A stretch of 64,000 nt of DNA from an uncultured Halieaceae bacterium (GCA_913031575.1 CAJWEV010000005.1:1-64000), one strand, 5' to 3'. Counted from the first letter of the stretch, positions 1 to 10,161 are shown. Notes: generated by a model from the letters alone, not told the origin. A program made the numbers and translations.

Positions 1-806
1 GTAAATTTACTCGCGGCGAAATTCAGACCGCCTTGTTCAGTAATGAAAGCCTGACAGCCGACATGCTCTTGCCCGAGCTACTCGCAGCCTGTGATGCAAC
101 GCCTCAACGCTCTATCGAAGACACCCCAGTAAACCTGACCCAAGCCTGTAACGTCCTGGCCGCCTGGGATCGTCGCTTCAACAGCGAGTCACGCGGCGCT
201 GTGTTGTTCAGAGAATGGATCACGCAATACCCCGCTGACGAAACATCACTTGGCTCATCACTGTTTCAACAGCCGTTTAACCCCATGGAGGCAGCTACCA
301 CCCCCGCTGGGCTTGCCAACACCGAACTCGCGCTCGACCGACTCGCTCGTGCGGTATTGCTACTTGAAGCCGAGGGCATTGCTCTCGATACGGCGCTGGG
401 CAATCTGCAAATTGGGCACCGGTCTAAGCGCCAATACCCGATTCATGGCGGCAATCGGCACGAGGGCATTGCCAACCTGCAAATGAGTACCAGCGTGGGT
501 AACAACCCAACCGAAACACCCATCTTCACGGGCAGCGACGAGTTTGCTGGGGGCAGCAACAGCTTGTCGAAATCAGGCTACAACGTCGTTCACGGCTCCA
601 GCTTCATTATGACGCTTGGCTGGAATGACACAGGACCAGAGGCCGAGGCCATACTGTCCTACTCACAGTCAGGCGACCCGGATTCTCCACACTTCGATGA
701 TCAAACCCAGCTCTATGCCGAGAAGGCCTGGCGACCAGTTCGCTTCACGCCGAGTGATATCGAAACCCATGCGGTATCACGGAGAGTACTTCGCTCGGTT
801 GATTGA
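1..806 (+). CDS. Penicillin acylase family protein, C-terminal part (cut by window start)
   Basis: This is the 3' end of a penicillin amidase / acyl-homoserine-lactone acylase type N-terminal nucleophile hydrolase. The frame is open through base 3, upstream of the TTG the ORF track uses, so the gene enters from outside the window. The visible part has a late-domain pattern of the family: an HGGNRHEGIANLQ stretch, then GSSFIMTLGW followed by an acidic SYSQSGDPDSPHFDDQ run, which resembles the conserved 'sGqSg.p.spHy.Dq' ending of these enzymes. Such proteins are normally periplasmic, cleave themselves into two chains and hydrolyse amide bonds of acylated substrates. The catalytic serine and signal peptide would lie upstream and cannot be seen. 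The substrate is unknown. Confidence 0.8.
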   Translation, partial: KFTRGEIQTALFSNESLTADMLLPELLAACDATPQRSIEDTPVNLTQACNVLAAWDRRFNSESRGAVLFREWITQYPADETSLGSSLFQQPFNPMEAATTPAGLANTELALDRLARAVLLLEAEGIALDTALGNLQIGHRSKRQYPIHGGNRHEGIANLQMSTSVGNNPTETPIFTGSDEFAGGSNSLSKSGYNVVHGSSFIMTLGWNDTGPEAEAILSYSQSGDPDSPHFDDQTQLYAEKAWRPVRFTPSDIETHAVSRRVLRSVD

Positions 807-811
807 TCACA

Positions 812-838
812 AAAAAGCCCGCGACAGCGGGCTTTTCT
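812..838 (+). terminator. Rho-independent terminator after the acylase gene
   Basis: A GC stem (AAAAGCCCGC / GCGGGCTTTT) with a four-base loop lies a few bases after the acylase stop. Its A-run and T-run would let it work in both directions, so it could also end the convergent MFS gene. Confidence 0.85.
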
Positions 839-853
839 TATTCAACCCCGGAA

Positions 854-2158
854 TCAGTCCGGCGCGTTTGCCAGATCACCTCTGAGATATCGAGCCGCAA
901 ATAGGTAGAAAACACCCGACATGAACATAGCCGTTGGGATGATGTACATCATCGCATAGCGCAAAGAATCAACGCCGTGTTGATCCACCAATGAATCGCT
1001 CACTAACCCAACCGTTGTGGGTCCCATACCAAGGCCAATAATATTCAAAATAAAGAACAGTAGCGCCGAGGAGACCGCTCTCATCTTAAGGCCCACCATG
1101 CTGTGGACACTCGCAATGGTCGCGCCTAGGTAGGCATTGGCAAGAATCGATGGGATTGTCATACACATGAGTGCTGTATAGGGGTCATCAACCCAGAAAG
1201 TACTGATTTGAAGCGGTATCGATATGACGCAGGCGCAGACTGCAACCCACATGTACCAACGCTTGTCATTCTTACCTAGCTTGTCTGCGATAACACCTGA
1301 TCCGAATACACCGATCGCGCCACCCACTCCAATAATGAGCGCCAGCCAGGTGCCGAGCTCGCCGGTTGGCATTTGGTGGGTTCTGATCATGAATGACGCG
1401 ACCCAGTTAGCGGTGCTATAGCCAGCAAACGCATTCATCGCTGCACCCAAGGCCATAAACAGGAACGAGCGTCGGCTTAACAAGACCTTGAAAACCGTCA
1501 TCATTGAGGGGTTATCACCGGTAGAGGCCTTATTTTCAGCAAGTCCTCGAATGGGCTCAGGCACTGTTAGGTAGAGCACAAGAGCTAACAGCACACCGGG
1601 AATGCCAACGACGAAAAACGCGACACGCCACCCGAAAAACTCGTTCAACCAGCCGCCAAACAAGAAGCCGAACAAGATGCCAATGCTAATGCCCGTTGAG
1701 TAAAAACCAATGGCGCTGGCGCGCTTCTCGGGCGGGAACATATCGGAAATCATCGAGTGCGAGGGCGGGCTACCGCCAGCCTCACCAATGCCCACACCGA
1801 CCCGCGCCGCCAGCAGCTGCCAGTAGTTTTGAGCCAGACCACTGATGGCTGTCATACCACTCCAGATCGTAAGTGAGACAGCAACAATGTTTCGACGATT
1901 ACTCCTGTCAGCAAGGCTCGCAATGGGTAAGCCCGCAAAAGTGTAAAACACAGCAAAGGCAAAGCCTGTAAGAAGCCCAAGCTGTGCATCGCTCAGCATG
2001 AGATCAGCCTTTATCGACTCCTGCAAAATCGACAGTAGCTGTCGATCAATGAAATTAATGCTGTAGACGATCGTTAAAATGCCAAGGGCATAATACGCCG
2101 CCTTTGTAGACGCATATGGATTGTTTGCGGTTTCTGCCGCAGCAGTTGAGTCAGTCAT
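854..2158 (-). CDS. MFS transporter, spinster-like
   Basis: A 434-residue integral membrane protein with about 12 hydrophobic segments. It resembles the spinster-type branch of the major facilitator superfamily. The N-terminal region has YSINFIDRQLLSIL in the first helix and an ADRSNRRN loop between helices 2 and 3, which is the usual MFS signature; GVGIGEAGGSPPSHSMISD in helix 4-5 is typical of spinster-like members. In marine proteobacteria such carriers often sit near degradation genes and are annotated as organic-acid or lipid-like permeases, but the substrate cannot be read from sequence. It is convergent with the acylase gene. No strong ribosome site precedes the ATG. Confidence 0.85.
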   Translation of the reverse strand: MTDSTAAAETANNPYASTKAAYYALGILTIVYSINFIDRQLLSILQESIKADLMLSDAQLGLLTGFAFAVFYTFAGLPIASLADRSNRRNIVAVSLTIWSGMTAISGLAQNYWQLLAARVGVGIGEAGGSPPSHSMISDMFPPEKRASAIGFYSTGISIGILFGFLFGGWLNEFFGWRVAFFVVGIPGVLLALVLYLTVPEPIRGLAENKASTGDNPSMMTVFKVLLSRRSFLFMALGAAMNAFAGYSTANWVASFMIRTHQMPTGELGTWLALIIGVGGAIGVFGSGVIADKLGKNDKRWYMWVAVCACVISIPLQISTFWVDDPYTALMCMTIPSILANAYLGATIASVHSMVGLKMRAVSSALLFFILNIIGLGMGPTTVGLVSDSLVDQHGVDSLRYAMMYIIPTAMFMSGVFYLFAARYLRGDLANAPD

Positions 2159-2363
2159 GAGATACCACTATTTGAATTATTGAGGTAACGAGCCTGTTCC
2201 CAGATGCTCGTTGAAAGTAAACCTACACGACACACCGACTAAGGCATAGGTCTGTTGTGAAAAAGAGATCTTCAGAACTCAATTTGGGCGCCTTTCACTA
2301 AAAATCCTACGCAGGGTGACAACATTGGGACCAGTTTTGGACCGGCAGGATGGTCGCTCCCAT

Positions 2364-3659
2364 TTACTGCATCGAACGAATTCGCTTAAAGAAGGGATAG
2401 CCCAATGCGATAAGTGCAGCCGTGACCAGTAACTGAACTGGGTATTGAATGGCGGTATAGAGTACGGTCCAGCCTGTGATAGCGAGGAAGATCAGTGCTG
2501 GAAGCGGGTACCATGGCATGGTAAACGTCGATTCATCGCGAGTAACGCTGATACGCCGCCGCCTGCTGACAAAAACAGCCACGACAGTGAAGAACGTATT
2601 TGCAGCCATTACGAGACCCGCAAACAACAGTATTTGCTCGAAGGTCGAGGTCCATAGAAAGCAGAGGGCAACCAGCCCCATGAACACAATTGAATTTGCG
2701 GGAAGGCCACCTTTGTTGGTTTTGCCCAGCCACGCGAGGCCTCGATAATCCTGCCCCAAACGCTGTAGTGCTCGAGGTCCCGCCATAATCATCGCACTGA
2801 CCGTGGAAATCAGAACACCCGATAGCAGTAGCGAGACAATGAAAGCGCCGCCTTCTCCCAAGACAGTTTCGGCCACAATAAAGGCAATCTCTACTTCACC
2901 CGTCATCGATGAAATAGATGCTGAGGTCAAAAAGGCAGTGTTGAGCAGCACATACAGCACGGTAACCAAGGCACAGCCTACGATCAGGGCTCTAGGTAAA
3001 TCCCTTTGAGGATGCTCCAACTCACCCAAGATATAGGTGGCAGCGTTCCAACCCGAATAGGCATAGGTCACATAGATAAGGGCGATCGCACCTGCACCGG
3101 AAAGGATCTCACCCGCATTCAACAGTGAAGCACCTGTGACCTGATGTGAGAAGTCACTGCCAGCGGTAAATGCGGTCAACACAAAGGCGGCAATCAGCAG
3201 TAGCTTAAGCAATGTCAGTAGATATTGACCGCTGGAGCTCTCACGATAGGTACGAGTATGAATAAGCACCATGAGCACGATCAGGGTTGTTGCAGTGATC
3301 TTGGGCGGTAAGGAGGGAAAGGCGGTGGCGAGATAAATCCCAAATGTTAGCGACGCAAGTGCAATAGGCGCCGCGAAGCCGACGGTGGCTGAAACACAGC
3401 CCGAGAGAAACCCCGCGTAGGGATGAATCAACTCAGTCAGAAAGTGATACTCCCCACCCGACGCGGTATGGTGGGCGCCCAATTCTGCGTAACACAGGGC
3501 GCCACAGAGCGCACAAAGGCCACCTAAAACCCACAACCACAAAATGGCGCCCGTCGACTCTATTTCCAGCAACTGAAAGCCGAGTGAGGTAAATACCCCT
3601 GTGCCCACCATGTTGGCCACGACGACCGCAGTAGCCACCTGAACGGAATAGCTGCGCAT
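2364..3659 (-). CDS. APC family amino acid permease
   Basis: A 431-residue inner-membrane protein of the amino acid-polyamine-organocation superfamily. The N-terminus carries the first-helix motif VVVANMVGTGVFTSLG, where the unwound GxG region binds the substrate backbone in known members. About 12 hydrophobic segments follow. The CYAELGAHHTASGGEYHFL stretch matches the conserved region after helix 2 and into helix 3. The start is supported by an AAGG site about 6 bases upstream. It probably imports or exchanges an amino acid or amine. It is divergent from the formyltransferase-like gene. The substrate is not identifiable. Confidence 0.85.
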   Translation of the reverse strand: MRSYSVQVATAVVVANMVGTGVFTSLGFQLLEIESTGAILWLWVLGGLCALCGALCYAELGAHHTASGGEYHFLTELIHPYAGFLSGCVSATVGFAAPIALASLTFGIYLATAFPSLPPKITATTLIVLMVLIHTRTYRESSSGQYLLTLLKLLLIAAFVLTAFTAGSDFSHQVTGASLLNAGEILSGAGAIALIYVTYAYSGWNAATYILGELEHPQRDLPRALIVGCALVTVLYVLLNTAFLTSASISSMTGEVEIAFIVAETVLGEGGAFIVSLLLSGVLISTVSAMIMAGPRALQRLGQDYRGLAWLGKTNKGGLPANSIVFMGLVALCFLWTSTFEQILLFAGLVMAANTFFTVVAVFVSRRRRISVTRDESTFTMPWYPLPALIFLAITGWTVLYTAIQYPVQLLVTAALIALGYPFFKRIRSMQ

Positions 3660-3746
3660 GTGTTTGCCTTACTCGAATAGACCTCTGACCTCGATTGAGC
3701 ATAAAGGAGAGAGTATGCTGGCCGCCACCACCTGTGGAGATTACCG

Positions 3747-4460
3747 GTGCGGATCGGCCTTTTTTACAATCGCGATATCTATGCCCACACGGCACTGAAT
3801 CAACTGATTCCAGAGCTGAGCGATCATGACCTCGGCATGTTTTACTCCCAGCGGGTGGGCAGCGCATCACGAACGCGTGACCCGCGGTTGGTAGCATTAG
3901 CACAGGTAGAGACAGACTTTGCGACAGCGCCCGGTTTGAGCTTTGAAGTGCTGGCTAGCGAGAGCCATTGCCGCGAAATCGCGATCACCGACATCAATGG
4001 CAGTGATCTCAACGTGCTTCGTGCATTCGATGCAGACCTCCTGATCAGTATCCGTTTCGGGCAAATATTCAAAGCCGAAGCCATCGCCCTACCGCGCACT
4101 GGCATCATTAACCTGCATTCTGGTCTGTTACCTAAGTACAAAGGCGTCATGGCTAGCTTTTGGTCACTCCTCAATGAAGAGCCTAATCTGGGTACAACAC
4201 TGCACTGGATTACGGATAAAAAAATTGATTCAGGCGCGCTGATCTCGACCCGCTCCCAGCCGGTGAGATCATCTGATACCTACTGCGAACAAGTCTTATC
4301 GCTTTATCGCCCGAGCATAGAGCAGATTTGTGAGTCGGTCGATCAACTACAGTCACTCGCTTCATCCAAAGGCGACGATCTACCCGCTGGCGCTTACTAC
4401 AGCTTCCCCACTAAAGAGGACATTGATCGATTTGAAGAGCGCGGCTTACGCCTTTTTTAA
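3747..4460 (+). CDS. Formyltransferase-like protein (GART/Fmt fold)
   Basis: A 237-residue protein resembling the formyl-transfer domain of methionyl-tRNA and glycinamide-ribonucleotide formyltransferases. The core INLHSGLLPKYKG matches the family motif NxHxSLLPxxxG, with the catalytic Asn and His, and the Asp is present in KKIDSGALIS about 36 residues later. It lacks the C-terminal tRNA-binding domain of Fmt, so it probably formylates a small amino substrate such as an amino sugar. The start is GTG, which begins the first beta-strand directly (RIGLFYNRD), with GGAG just upstream. No sugar-biosynthesis genes are next to it, so the substrate is open. Confidence 0.7.
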   Translation: MRIGLFYNRDIYAHTALNQLIPELSDHDLGMFYSQRVGSASRTRDPRLVALAQVETDFATAPGLSFEVLASESHCREIAITDINGSDLNVLRAFDADLLISIRFGQIFKAEAIALPRTGIINLHSGLLPKYKGVMASFWSLLNEEPNLGTTLHWITDKKIDSGALISTRSQPVRSSDTYCEQVLSLYRPSIEQICESVDQLQSLASSKGDDLPAGAYYSFPTKEDIDRFEERGLRLF

Positions 4461-4586
4461 GATCCCACCCCGTCGCCACGCTAAGGTTCCTAACAGCGGC
4501 CAGAGGCACCCGCCGGAGACTGCAACGCAATCGCATTCCGTCTAGACTCATCGACATGATGTTTCAACACCTACGGAGATAAACCC

Positions 4587-6275
4587 ATGGTTAGACATGG
4601 CGCTCGCCTTTTTTTCGCACTGTTCTTCACACTGTTAACCGTGTTCATTACCCCTGCCAGCTTTGCGGATACGCTGTTGGTTTCCGGCACCATTTACACG
4701 GCGGACGATGCGAATACCGTGGTTGAAGCGGTGGTCATAGAAGAAGGTCGCTTCACCTTTGTAGGTGATTTGGCAACAGCTCAGAGCAAAGCCGGCAAAG
4801 ATCACCGACACATTGCACTTGGCAACGCCACCGCCTACCCCGGCTTCATTGAAAGTCACGGACACCTCAGTAGTCTGGGCGAAGCCATTACCAACCTCGA
4901 CCTCAATGGAGTAGATAGCTATCAAGCGATTGTCGGCATGGTGGCCGACGCAGCTGCGAAAGCGAGCCCGGGACAGGTCATCAAGGGCCGGGGGTGGCAT
5001 CAGAGCAAGTGGTCAAAGGAGCCGAACGTAACGGTTGATGGCTTCCCAACCCATCGATCTTTATCTGAGGTTAGTCCAAATAACCCTGTCTTTTTGGGTC
5101 ATGCCAATGGCCACACGGCATTGATTAATCAAGCAGCGATGGATGCATTGAATCTGAACTACAACACACCAACCCCTGATGGCGGTGTCATTGTCAAAAA
5201 TAGCAAGGGCGATCCCACCGGTATTTTGCATGAGAATGCAATCGACCTTGCCTACCCCCTGATTGCGCTGTCAAAAGAGACTTCTATGACGGCGATACTT
5301 GCCGCCCAATCGCATGCGTTTGAATGGGGCATCACTAACTTCCACGATGCCGGGGCGGGTTCGACCGATATCGAGGCGCAGCTTGCGCTCGATGAATCGA
5401 AGCAACTGAAATTGCGTGTCTACACGATGATCAGTGCGCAGGATGTGGCATTAACAGACCATTGGTTGGCGCAACCGCCAGTGATCGCTGACGACAACTC
5501 ACGTTTAACGATCCGCTCGTTTAAAGCCGTGATGGACGGCGCTTTGGGGTCCCGCACAGCGTGGTTACACCAACCCTACACCGACGATCCAGGCACGTCA
5601 GGTGTTCAGACGTTTGATAAGGGTCGCCTGGTCGACATCATGAATCGCTCCAATGCGCATGGCTGGCAAATTAATACGCATGCCATCGGTGACAAGGCCA
5701 ACACAGTCGTGCTCGACGCCATTGACGAGGCGTCGCTCACCGAGCGCGATCACCGCTCACGGATCGAGCACTCGCAACACCTGGTCCCCTCGGATATCGA
5801 GCGCTTCTCAGCGCTCGGAGTTATTGCCTCAATTCAAGCTATTCACATGAGTTCAGATCGCCCATGGGCTATCGATCGACTCGGTAAAGAACGCATCGAG
5901 ACCGGCGCCTACGTATGGCGAGATCTTCTAAATGCCGGGGTTCATATCGCAAACGGTACCGACGTGCCCGTGGAGCCTATCAATCCTATTGCCAATTTTT
6001 ATGCGTCGGTGGCACGTAAGACCCTCAAAGGGTTGCCCGCCTCTGGGTATGAAATCGACCAGAAGCTATCGCGGGAGGAGACCCTTAAATCGATGACCCT
6101 CTGGAATGCGTACGCGGCGTTTGAAGAGACCGAAGTGGGTTCGATCAGCGTCGGTAAACGTGCCGATATGACTGTGACAGATCAGAATCTTATGACCATC
6201 GATGAGTCCGAGATTCTGGCAACTAAACCCGTTATGACCATCGTCGGTGGCGAGATCGTCTACCGAGCTATGTAA
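4587..6275 (+). CDS. Secreted amidohydrolase, YtcJ-like (amidohydrolase family 3)
   Basis: A 562-residue metal-dependent hydrolase with an N-terminal signal peptide (hydrophobic stretch ending in PASFAD, about residue 28). The order of motifs fits the YtcJ-like amidohydrolases: LVSGTIYTADD at the mature start, the metal-binding HxH in FIESHGHLSSLGEA, THAIGDKAN and RIEHSQHL in the barrel, and GTDVPVEPINP near the end with the conserved Asp. A CGGAG ribosome site lies 8 bases before the ATG. The protein is predicted to act in the periplasm on a cyclic amide, ester or N-acyl compound; the substrate is unknown. It ends at a strong bidirectional terminator shared with the TonB receptor gene. Confidence 0.85.
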   Translation: MVRHGARLFFALFFTLLTVFITPASFADTLLVSGTIYTADDANTVVEAVVIEEGRFTFVGDLATAQSKAGKDHRHIALGNATAYPGFIESHGHLSSLGEAITNLDLNGVDSYQAIVGMVADAAAKASPGQVIKGRGWHQSKWSKEPNVTVDGFPTHRSLSEVSPNNPVFLGHANGHTALINQAAMDALNLNYNTPTPDGGVIVKNSKGDPTGILHENAIDLAYPLIALSKETSMTAILAAQSHAFEWGITNFHDAGAGSTDIEAQLALDESKQLKLRVYTMISAQDVALTDHWLAQPPVIADDNSRLTIRSFKAVMDGALGSRTAWLHQPYTDDPGTSGVQTFDKGRLVDIMNRSNAHGWQINTHAIGDKANTVVLDAIDEASLTERDHRSRIEHSQHLVPSDIERFSALGVIASIQAIHMSSDRPWAIDRLGKERIETGAYVWRDLLNAGVHIANGTDVPVEPINPIANFYASVARKTLKGLPASGYEIDQKLSREETLKSMTLWNAYAAFEETEVGSISVGKRADMTVTDQNLMTIDESEILATKPVMTIVGGEIVYRAM

Positions 6276-6293
6276 CCTCCCGATGCCTTGGCC

Positions 6294-6329
6294 ATAAAAA
6301 AACCCGCCTCGGCGGGTTTTTATTTTTTT
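6294..6329. terminator. Bidirectional rho-independent terminator
   Basis: The stem AAACCCGCC / GGCGGGTTT has a tiny loop, an A-run before and a long T-run after it. It lies between the convergent amidohydrolase and TonB receptor genes and can serve both. Confidence 0.9.
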
Positions 6330-6342
6330 AAGCCGATTTGAC

Positions 6343-9054
6343 TTAGAATGAGTAACGAGCCTGCAGGTACCAGCTGCCACCGTTGAAGCCAAATGGGCTG
6401 TCTTCTGGATAAAGCTGACCAACGCCGCCTTGCCCCGGGTTTTCGGCTGGGTACTTGTCGAAGAGGTTCTCAACACCCAAGACCAGCTGCAGTTCTTCCG
6501 AGTAATCGTACGCAACCTGTGCATCTACCAAGGTGGTAGCACCAAGGTTGTATCCGTTACCGGTCGATCTCCACGAACCGTAGTAGTTCGCACGGATCAT
6601 GGTACGGAAATTACCCTGCATATGGCTCCACGCCACGTTACCTTTCCAGTTGGGAAGAAGGTCCTGAAGCGCTTCTACACGACCGCCACTGATAGGGTTG
6701 ATGTTTCCCCGATCGGTGACCGTTGTCTTGTTGTAGTTCAGTGCAACAGTGATCTTTGATTCGCCATCGGCAAATGCGAAGTCAGTGCTTCCTACCAGGT
6801 CGATACCCTTTGTTTCAGTGTCGAAGCTGTTAGTGAAGAAACGGAACTGCTTAAGATCTTCAAGGCCTACAAACTCCTGACGGTTGATTGTGCCGGCGTC
6901 GCTCAGGCCGGTTAGCGCATCGCTAACGGAACCGTAGTTTGAGCCGCCTGCGAAATTCAACGCATCGAGGAAGTTAATGTTGGCACCCAGTGCAACACGA
7001 TCGGTTACTTCAATGTTGTAGTAGTCGATTGTCCAAGAAGAGTTGTCGAAATCTACTGCAATACCGATAGAGTAGTTTTCTGCTTCCTCTGGGCCTAATG
7101 TAGGACGACCATTGCCTTGGCTTTCGATGAAGTCGGCCGCCAACTGACCAGGTGCTGAGAACAGTGGCAGTGTGCCCTGGTCTGTCAACGCACCGTTAAC
7201 GATCTGAGTTGTTACGTTGGTAATGCTTGCCTGACCTGCCGTAGGAGCGTGGAAGCCCGTAGAGATGGCGCCGCGGAGGCGGAACTGGTCGGTAAGTCGA
7301 ACAACGCCTGCAACCTTGTAGTCAGTGGTTTCGCCGAAGGTACTGAAGTCTTCATTACGAACCGCTGCCTGCATGGTAACCGCATCAGTGATGTCAGCTT
7401 CCAAATCAATATAGAAGGCTGTCGAATCCTGTGATGCTGATGTGCTGGCTGGGAAGCCACCAAAGCCGTTGGAGCTTGATGAGAAGCCCTGGCTAGCCAA
7501 AGGACCCAATGCATAGGAGGCTGCATCGCCAGCGAAGAGGTCAAACTCTTCTTCGCGATATTCAGCACCAAACGCAACGTTTAAATCTGAGGCAAAGCCG
7601 ACGTCCATCGTGTAAACAAAGTTCGCGTTGTACAACGTCTCTGTCTGCTCCTGACCACCAGGAACGAAATCACGTGGGGTATTTGGACCCAGTGACGCGT
7701 TGATGGTGTTGCGGATAAAGAAGTCAGAACGGTTCGAACCGCGCTGAACACTCACGTCATAGGCCAGGCCTGTGCCGTAATCGAGCTCACCACGAACACC
7801 GACAGCAATCGCTGAATCTTCGTTGTCACCACCGAAACGTGGCACAAAGCCTGCAGGAATAGTTTCAATGAACGAGAAACAATTAGCGTCTGCGGTCACC
7901 TGTGCGAGGAAGGTAGGATCAGGTGTAATGCCGCCTTGACCGCCCAGTGGGATACCATCAATACAGCTGCTGCCACCATCCATGTCACCAACCAAAACCG
8001 AAGGCACGCCACCTGCAGATGCTGCCAGAGCCATACCTGTCAGAGGGTCAACGGTTGGACCACGATAAACACCACCACGCTGGCCAGTTGATGCACCGGG
8101 CGTTAGGTTGCTAGCGCGACCGACAACGTTACGGTAAAAGAAGCCACCTGTTACGGTTCGCTCAGCGTGATTACCAAATGCGTACAACTCGGTTGAGTCA
8201 TTCAGCTCGATTGCTGAGTTGAAGAACAGCTTGATATCGTCTTCGACATCGGGCTGACCCCAGTACTGAGGCACTTCGTTTGTGTACGTGTTGATGTTCT
8301 GGAAGTTCGTCACTGGCGAGTAGCCATTGGCGATCTGGTAAGCAATATCATCACGAACGACTGAACGCACTGTTCCTTCAACGTCACGGATTTCGCCGGT
8401 CACGTTAAGGAAGCCGCTGTCACCCAGAGGCATGCCAAAGTTTGCAGCTACCATGTAATTGGTGCCGTCACCTTCGAAGGTCGAACCGTACTTAGTGACA
8501 ACCTCGAAGCCCTCATCATCGTCACGAAGCAGGAAGTTCAAAACACCCGCGATGGCGTCTGAACCGTACTGTGAGGATGCACCATCACGAAGTACTTCAA
8601 CCTGCTTCAGCGCAAGCGATGGAATGGCGGCAATATCAACACCCTGCGCACCATCAGAAATACCGCCGCCAAGGAACGAAATAATCGAACCACGATGCCG
8701 ACGCTTGCCGTTCACAAGGACAAGTACGTTGTCAGGCGAGAGACCACGGACGTTTGCAGGACGGGAAATGGTCGCTGCATCACTAATAGGCTGTGTATTT
8801 ACATCAAAAGACGGTACCGCAGTACGTAGCATGTCCTGAACGTCGGTAGACGCGTTGTCACGGAACTCGCCACCGCTAATAACATCAACGGGTACCGGGG
8901 AATCGGCAGCAGAGCGATCAGCAACACGAGTGCCCGTAACAATGACTTCTTCAATCTCACCGTCCTGCGCAACAGCTTGTACGGGGAGTCCCATCGCGAG
9001 GGGTACCGCTAAAGCTAGAATCGCAGCTCTCTTTTTAAAAAGAATATGAGTCAC
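6343..9054 (-). CDS. TonB-dependent outer-membrane receptor
   Basis: A 903-residue outer-membrane receptor. The ORF track starts it 48 codons too early; GTG at 9054 is preceded by AGGAG at ideal spacing and directly begins a signal peptide (MTHILFKKRAAILALAVPLAMG...VAQ). After cleavage comes the TonB box region EIEEVIVTGTR, then a plug domain with VLVNGKRRHRG and VEVLRDGASSQYGSDAIAGVLNFLLR (about residues 150-190), and a long beta-barrel ending in the aromatic terminus YLQARYSF. It imports a scarce large substrate using TonB/ExbBD energy. No substrate-specific gene is adjacent, and no siderophore or cobalamin clue is visible. The upstream leader is AT-rich. Confidence 0.93.
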   Translation of the reverse strand: MTHILFKKRAAILALAVPLAMGLPVQAVAQDGEIEEVIVTGTRVADRSAADSPVPVDVISGGEFRDNASTDVQDMLRTAVPSFDVNTQPISDAATISRPANVRGLSPDNVLVLVNGKRRHRGSIISFLGGGISDGAQGVDIAAIPSLALKQVEVLRDGASSQYGSDAIAGVLNFLLRDDDEGFEVVTKYGSTFEGDGTNYMVAANFGMPLGDSGFLNVTGEIRDVEGTVRSVVRDDIAYQIANGYSPVTNFQNINTYTNEVPQYWGQPDVEDDIKLFFNSAIELNDSTELYAFGNHAERTVTGGFFYRNVVGRASNLTPGASTGQRGGVYRGPTVDPLTGMALAASAGGVPSVLVGDMDGGSSCIDGIPLGGQGGITPDPTFLAQVTADANCFSFIETIPAGFVPRFGGDNEDSAIAVGVRGELDYGTGLAYDVSVQRGSNRSDFFIRNTINASLGPNTPRDFVPGGQEQTETLYNANFVYTMDVGFASDLNVAFGAEYREEEFDLFAGDAASYALGPLASQGFSSSSNGFGGFPASTSASQDSTAFYIDLEADITDAVTMQAAVRNEDFSTFGETTDYKVAGVVRLTDQFRLRGAISTGFHAPTAGQASITNVTTQIVNGALTDQGTLPLFSAPGQLAADFIESQGNGRPTLGPEEAENYSIGIAVDFDNSSWTIDYYNIEVTDRVALGANINFLDALNFAGGSNYGSVSDALTGLSDAGTINRQEFVGLEDLKQFRFFTNSFDTETKGIDLVGSTDFAFADGESKITVALNYNKTTVTDRGNINPISGGRVEALQDLLPNWKGNVAWSHMQGNFRTMIRANYYGSWRSTGNGYNLGATTLVDAQVAYDYSEELQLVLGVENLFDKYPAENPGQGGVGQLYPEDSPFGFNGGSWYLQARYSF

Positions 9055-9330
9055 GTTCAATCTCCTATGGATTTCTGTGTTAGTTGAGTGGAACTTAAAT
9101 GTAAAAAATGTATTCAAAAAAATGTCTAAAATAAATGACACATTTTGCCACAATAGCTTTTCTCCGAAGACACTAAAGGAGGCGCGGGGATCATACACGC
9201 TTTTGCGCCAGACGCCAGAGGTTCGAATTGGGTTATTTAGACAAACCTAATTTTTCTAGGCGAAAAAATCTGATAGCAGCTACCTGAATCTGCGATGCCA
9301 AAGTTATTGTTTGCACGATAACAGTCGGGG

Positions 9331-10161
9331 CTACATTGTCTCTTTTTCTTTCCAGTAAGCTTCCACGGTCTGTGCACCAAAACCAGCGATGGCCTCGAAG
9401 AAGGTATCTGGGTCTGCGTGGCGCATCTGGGCCAGCCCCATCTCCATTTCTTTCGCATAAATGTACTCAGGTTTATCAGCGTTGACTGCCTCCCAAATAC
9501 ACTTCGCACAATCCGTTGGGTCATCGCCGGCGTCAATCACCGCATCCGAGATGCCTCTCTTTGATCCGTTACCGGTTAACGCGTTACGTGCAACGTCCGT
9601 CGCCACCGACCCGGGCAAGATATTGGTCACCTTGATGTTATGGATTTGATCGACTTCCGCGCGGAGCGCATCCATGTAGCCGATCAATCCGAACTTTGCT
9701 GCTGAGTAGGCTGTTCTCAACGGCGGACCAATGCGTCCAGCCACTGAACTGATTGCGACGATGTGAGCACCGCCCGCGTCCGCCATGCGCTTAAGCTGAA
9801 GCTGTGTCAGCCAGATAGGCGCAATCAGGTCGATGTTAATCAGCTCAGTGTAGACCTCAGGCTCTGCATCGATTGCAAGGCAGCGCTGACTGACACCCGC
9901 GTTATTCACCAGGATATCGACTCCGCCCTGCCAGGCCCAAGCCTCGTCCACCTTGCTTGCCAGCACATTGTAATCGGTCGCCTCAAACGGAAGGATCAAA
10001 CAATCGTTAGGTAGTTCACTGGCGAGCGCCTCAAGCGCATCGACACGACGACCCGACAAAATCAGCTTTGAATTTTGTTTTGCCGCGGTTTGAGCCAAGG
10101 CCTTGCCGATTCCTGACGAGGCTCCGGTAATCCAAATTACTTTATCCGCTAACGCTGTCAT
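9331..10161 (-). CDS. Short-chain dehydrogenase/reductase (classical SDR)
   Basis: A 276-residue NAD(P)-dependent oxidoreductase of the classical SDR family. It shows the cofactor motif TGASSGIGKA (about residues 12-21), the NNAG motif, and the catalytic Ser in ISSVAGRIG with YSAAK supplying Tyr and Lys. The N-terminal strand is followed by SGRR, suggesting preference for NADP(H). An AGGT ribosome site lies just upstream of the ATG. It is divergent from the CoA-transferase gene and is probably transcribed alone. The substrate cannot be inferred. Confidence 0.88.
   Translation of the reverse strand: MTALADKVIWITGASSGIGKALAQTAAKQNSKLILSGRRVDALEALASELPNDCLILPFEATDYNVLASKVDEAWAWQGGVDILVNNAGVSQRCLAIDAEPEVYTELINIDLIAPIWLTQLQLKRMADAGGAHIVAISSVAGRIGPPLRTAYSAAKFGLIGYMDALRAEVDQIHNIKVTNILPGSVATDVARNALTGNGSKRGISDAVIDAGDDPTDCAKCIWEAVNADKPEYIYAKEMEMGLAQMRHADPDTFFEAIAGFGAQTVEAYWKEKETM

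Noticed and set aside
6066-6524. 152-residue minus-strand ORF spanning the terminator between the amidohydrolase and TonB receptor
   Set aside because: It crosses a strong terminator and overlaps two real genes; no motif supports it.
9055-9198. 48-codon N-terminal extension of the first TonB receptor
   Set aside because: The extension is AT-rich leader sequence; AGGAG and the signal peptide place the start at GTG 9054.
9218-9232. GGTTCGAATTGG, like a tRNA T-loop
   Set aside because: The flanking bases do not form a T-stem, and no acceptor, D or anticodon arm can be built around it on either strand.
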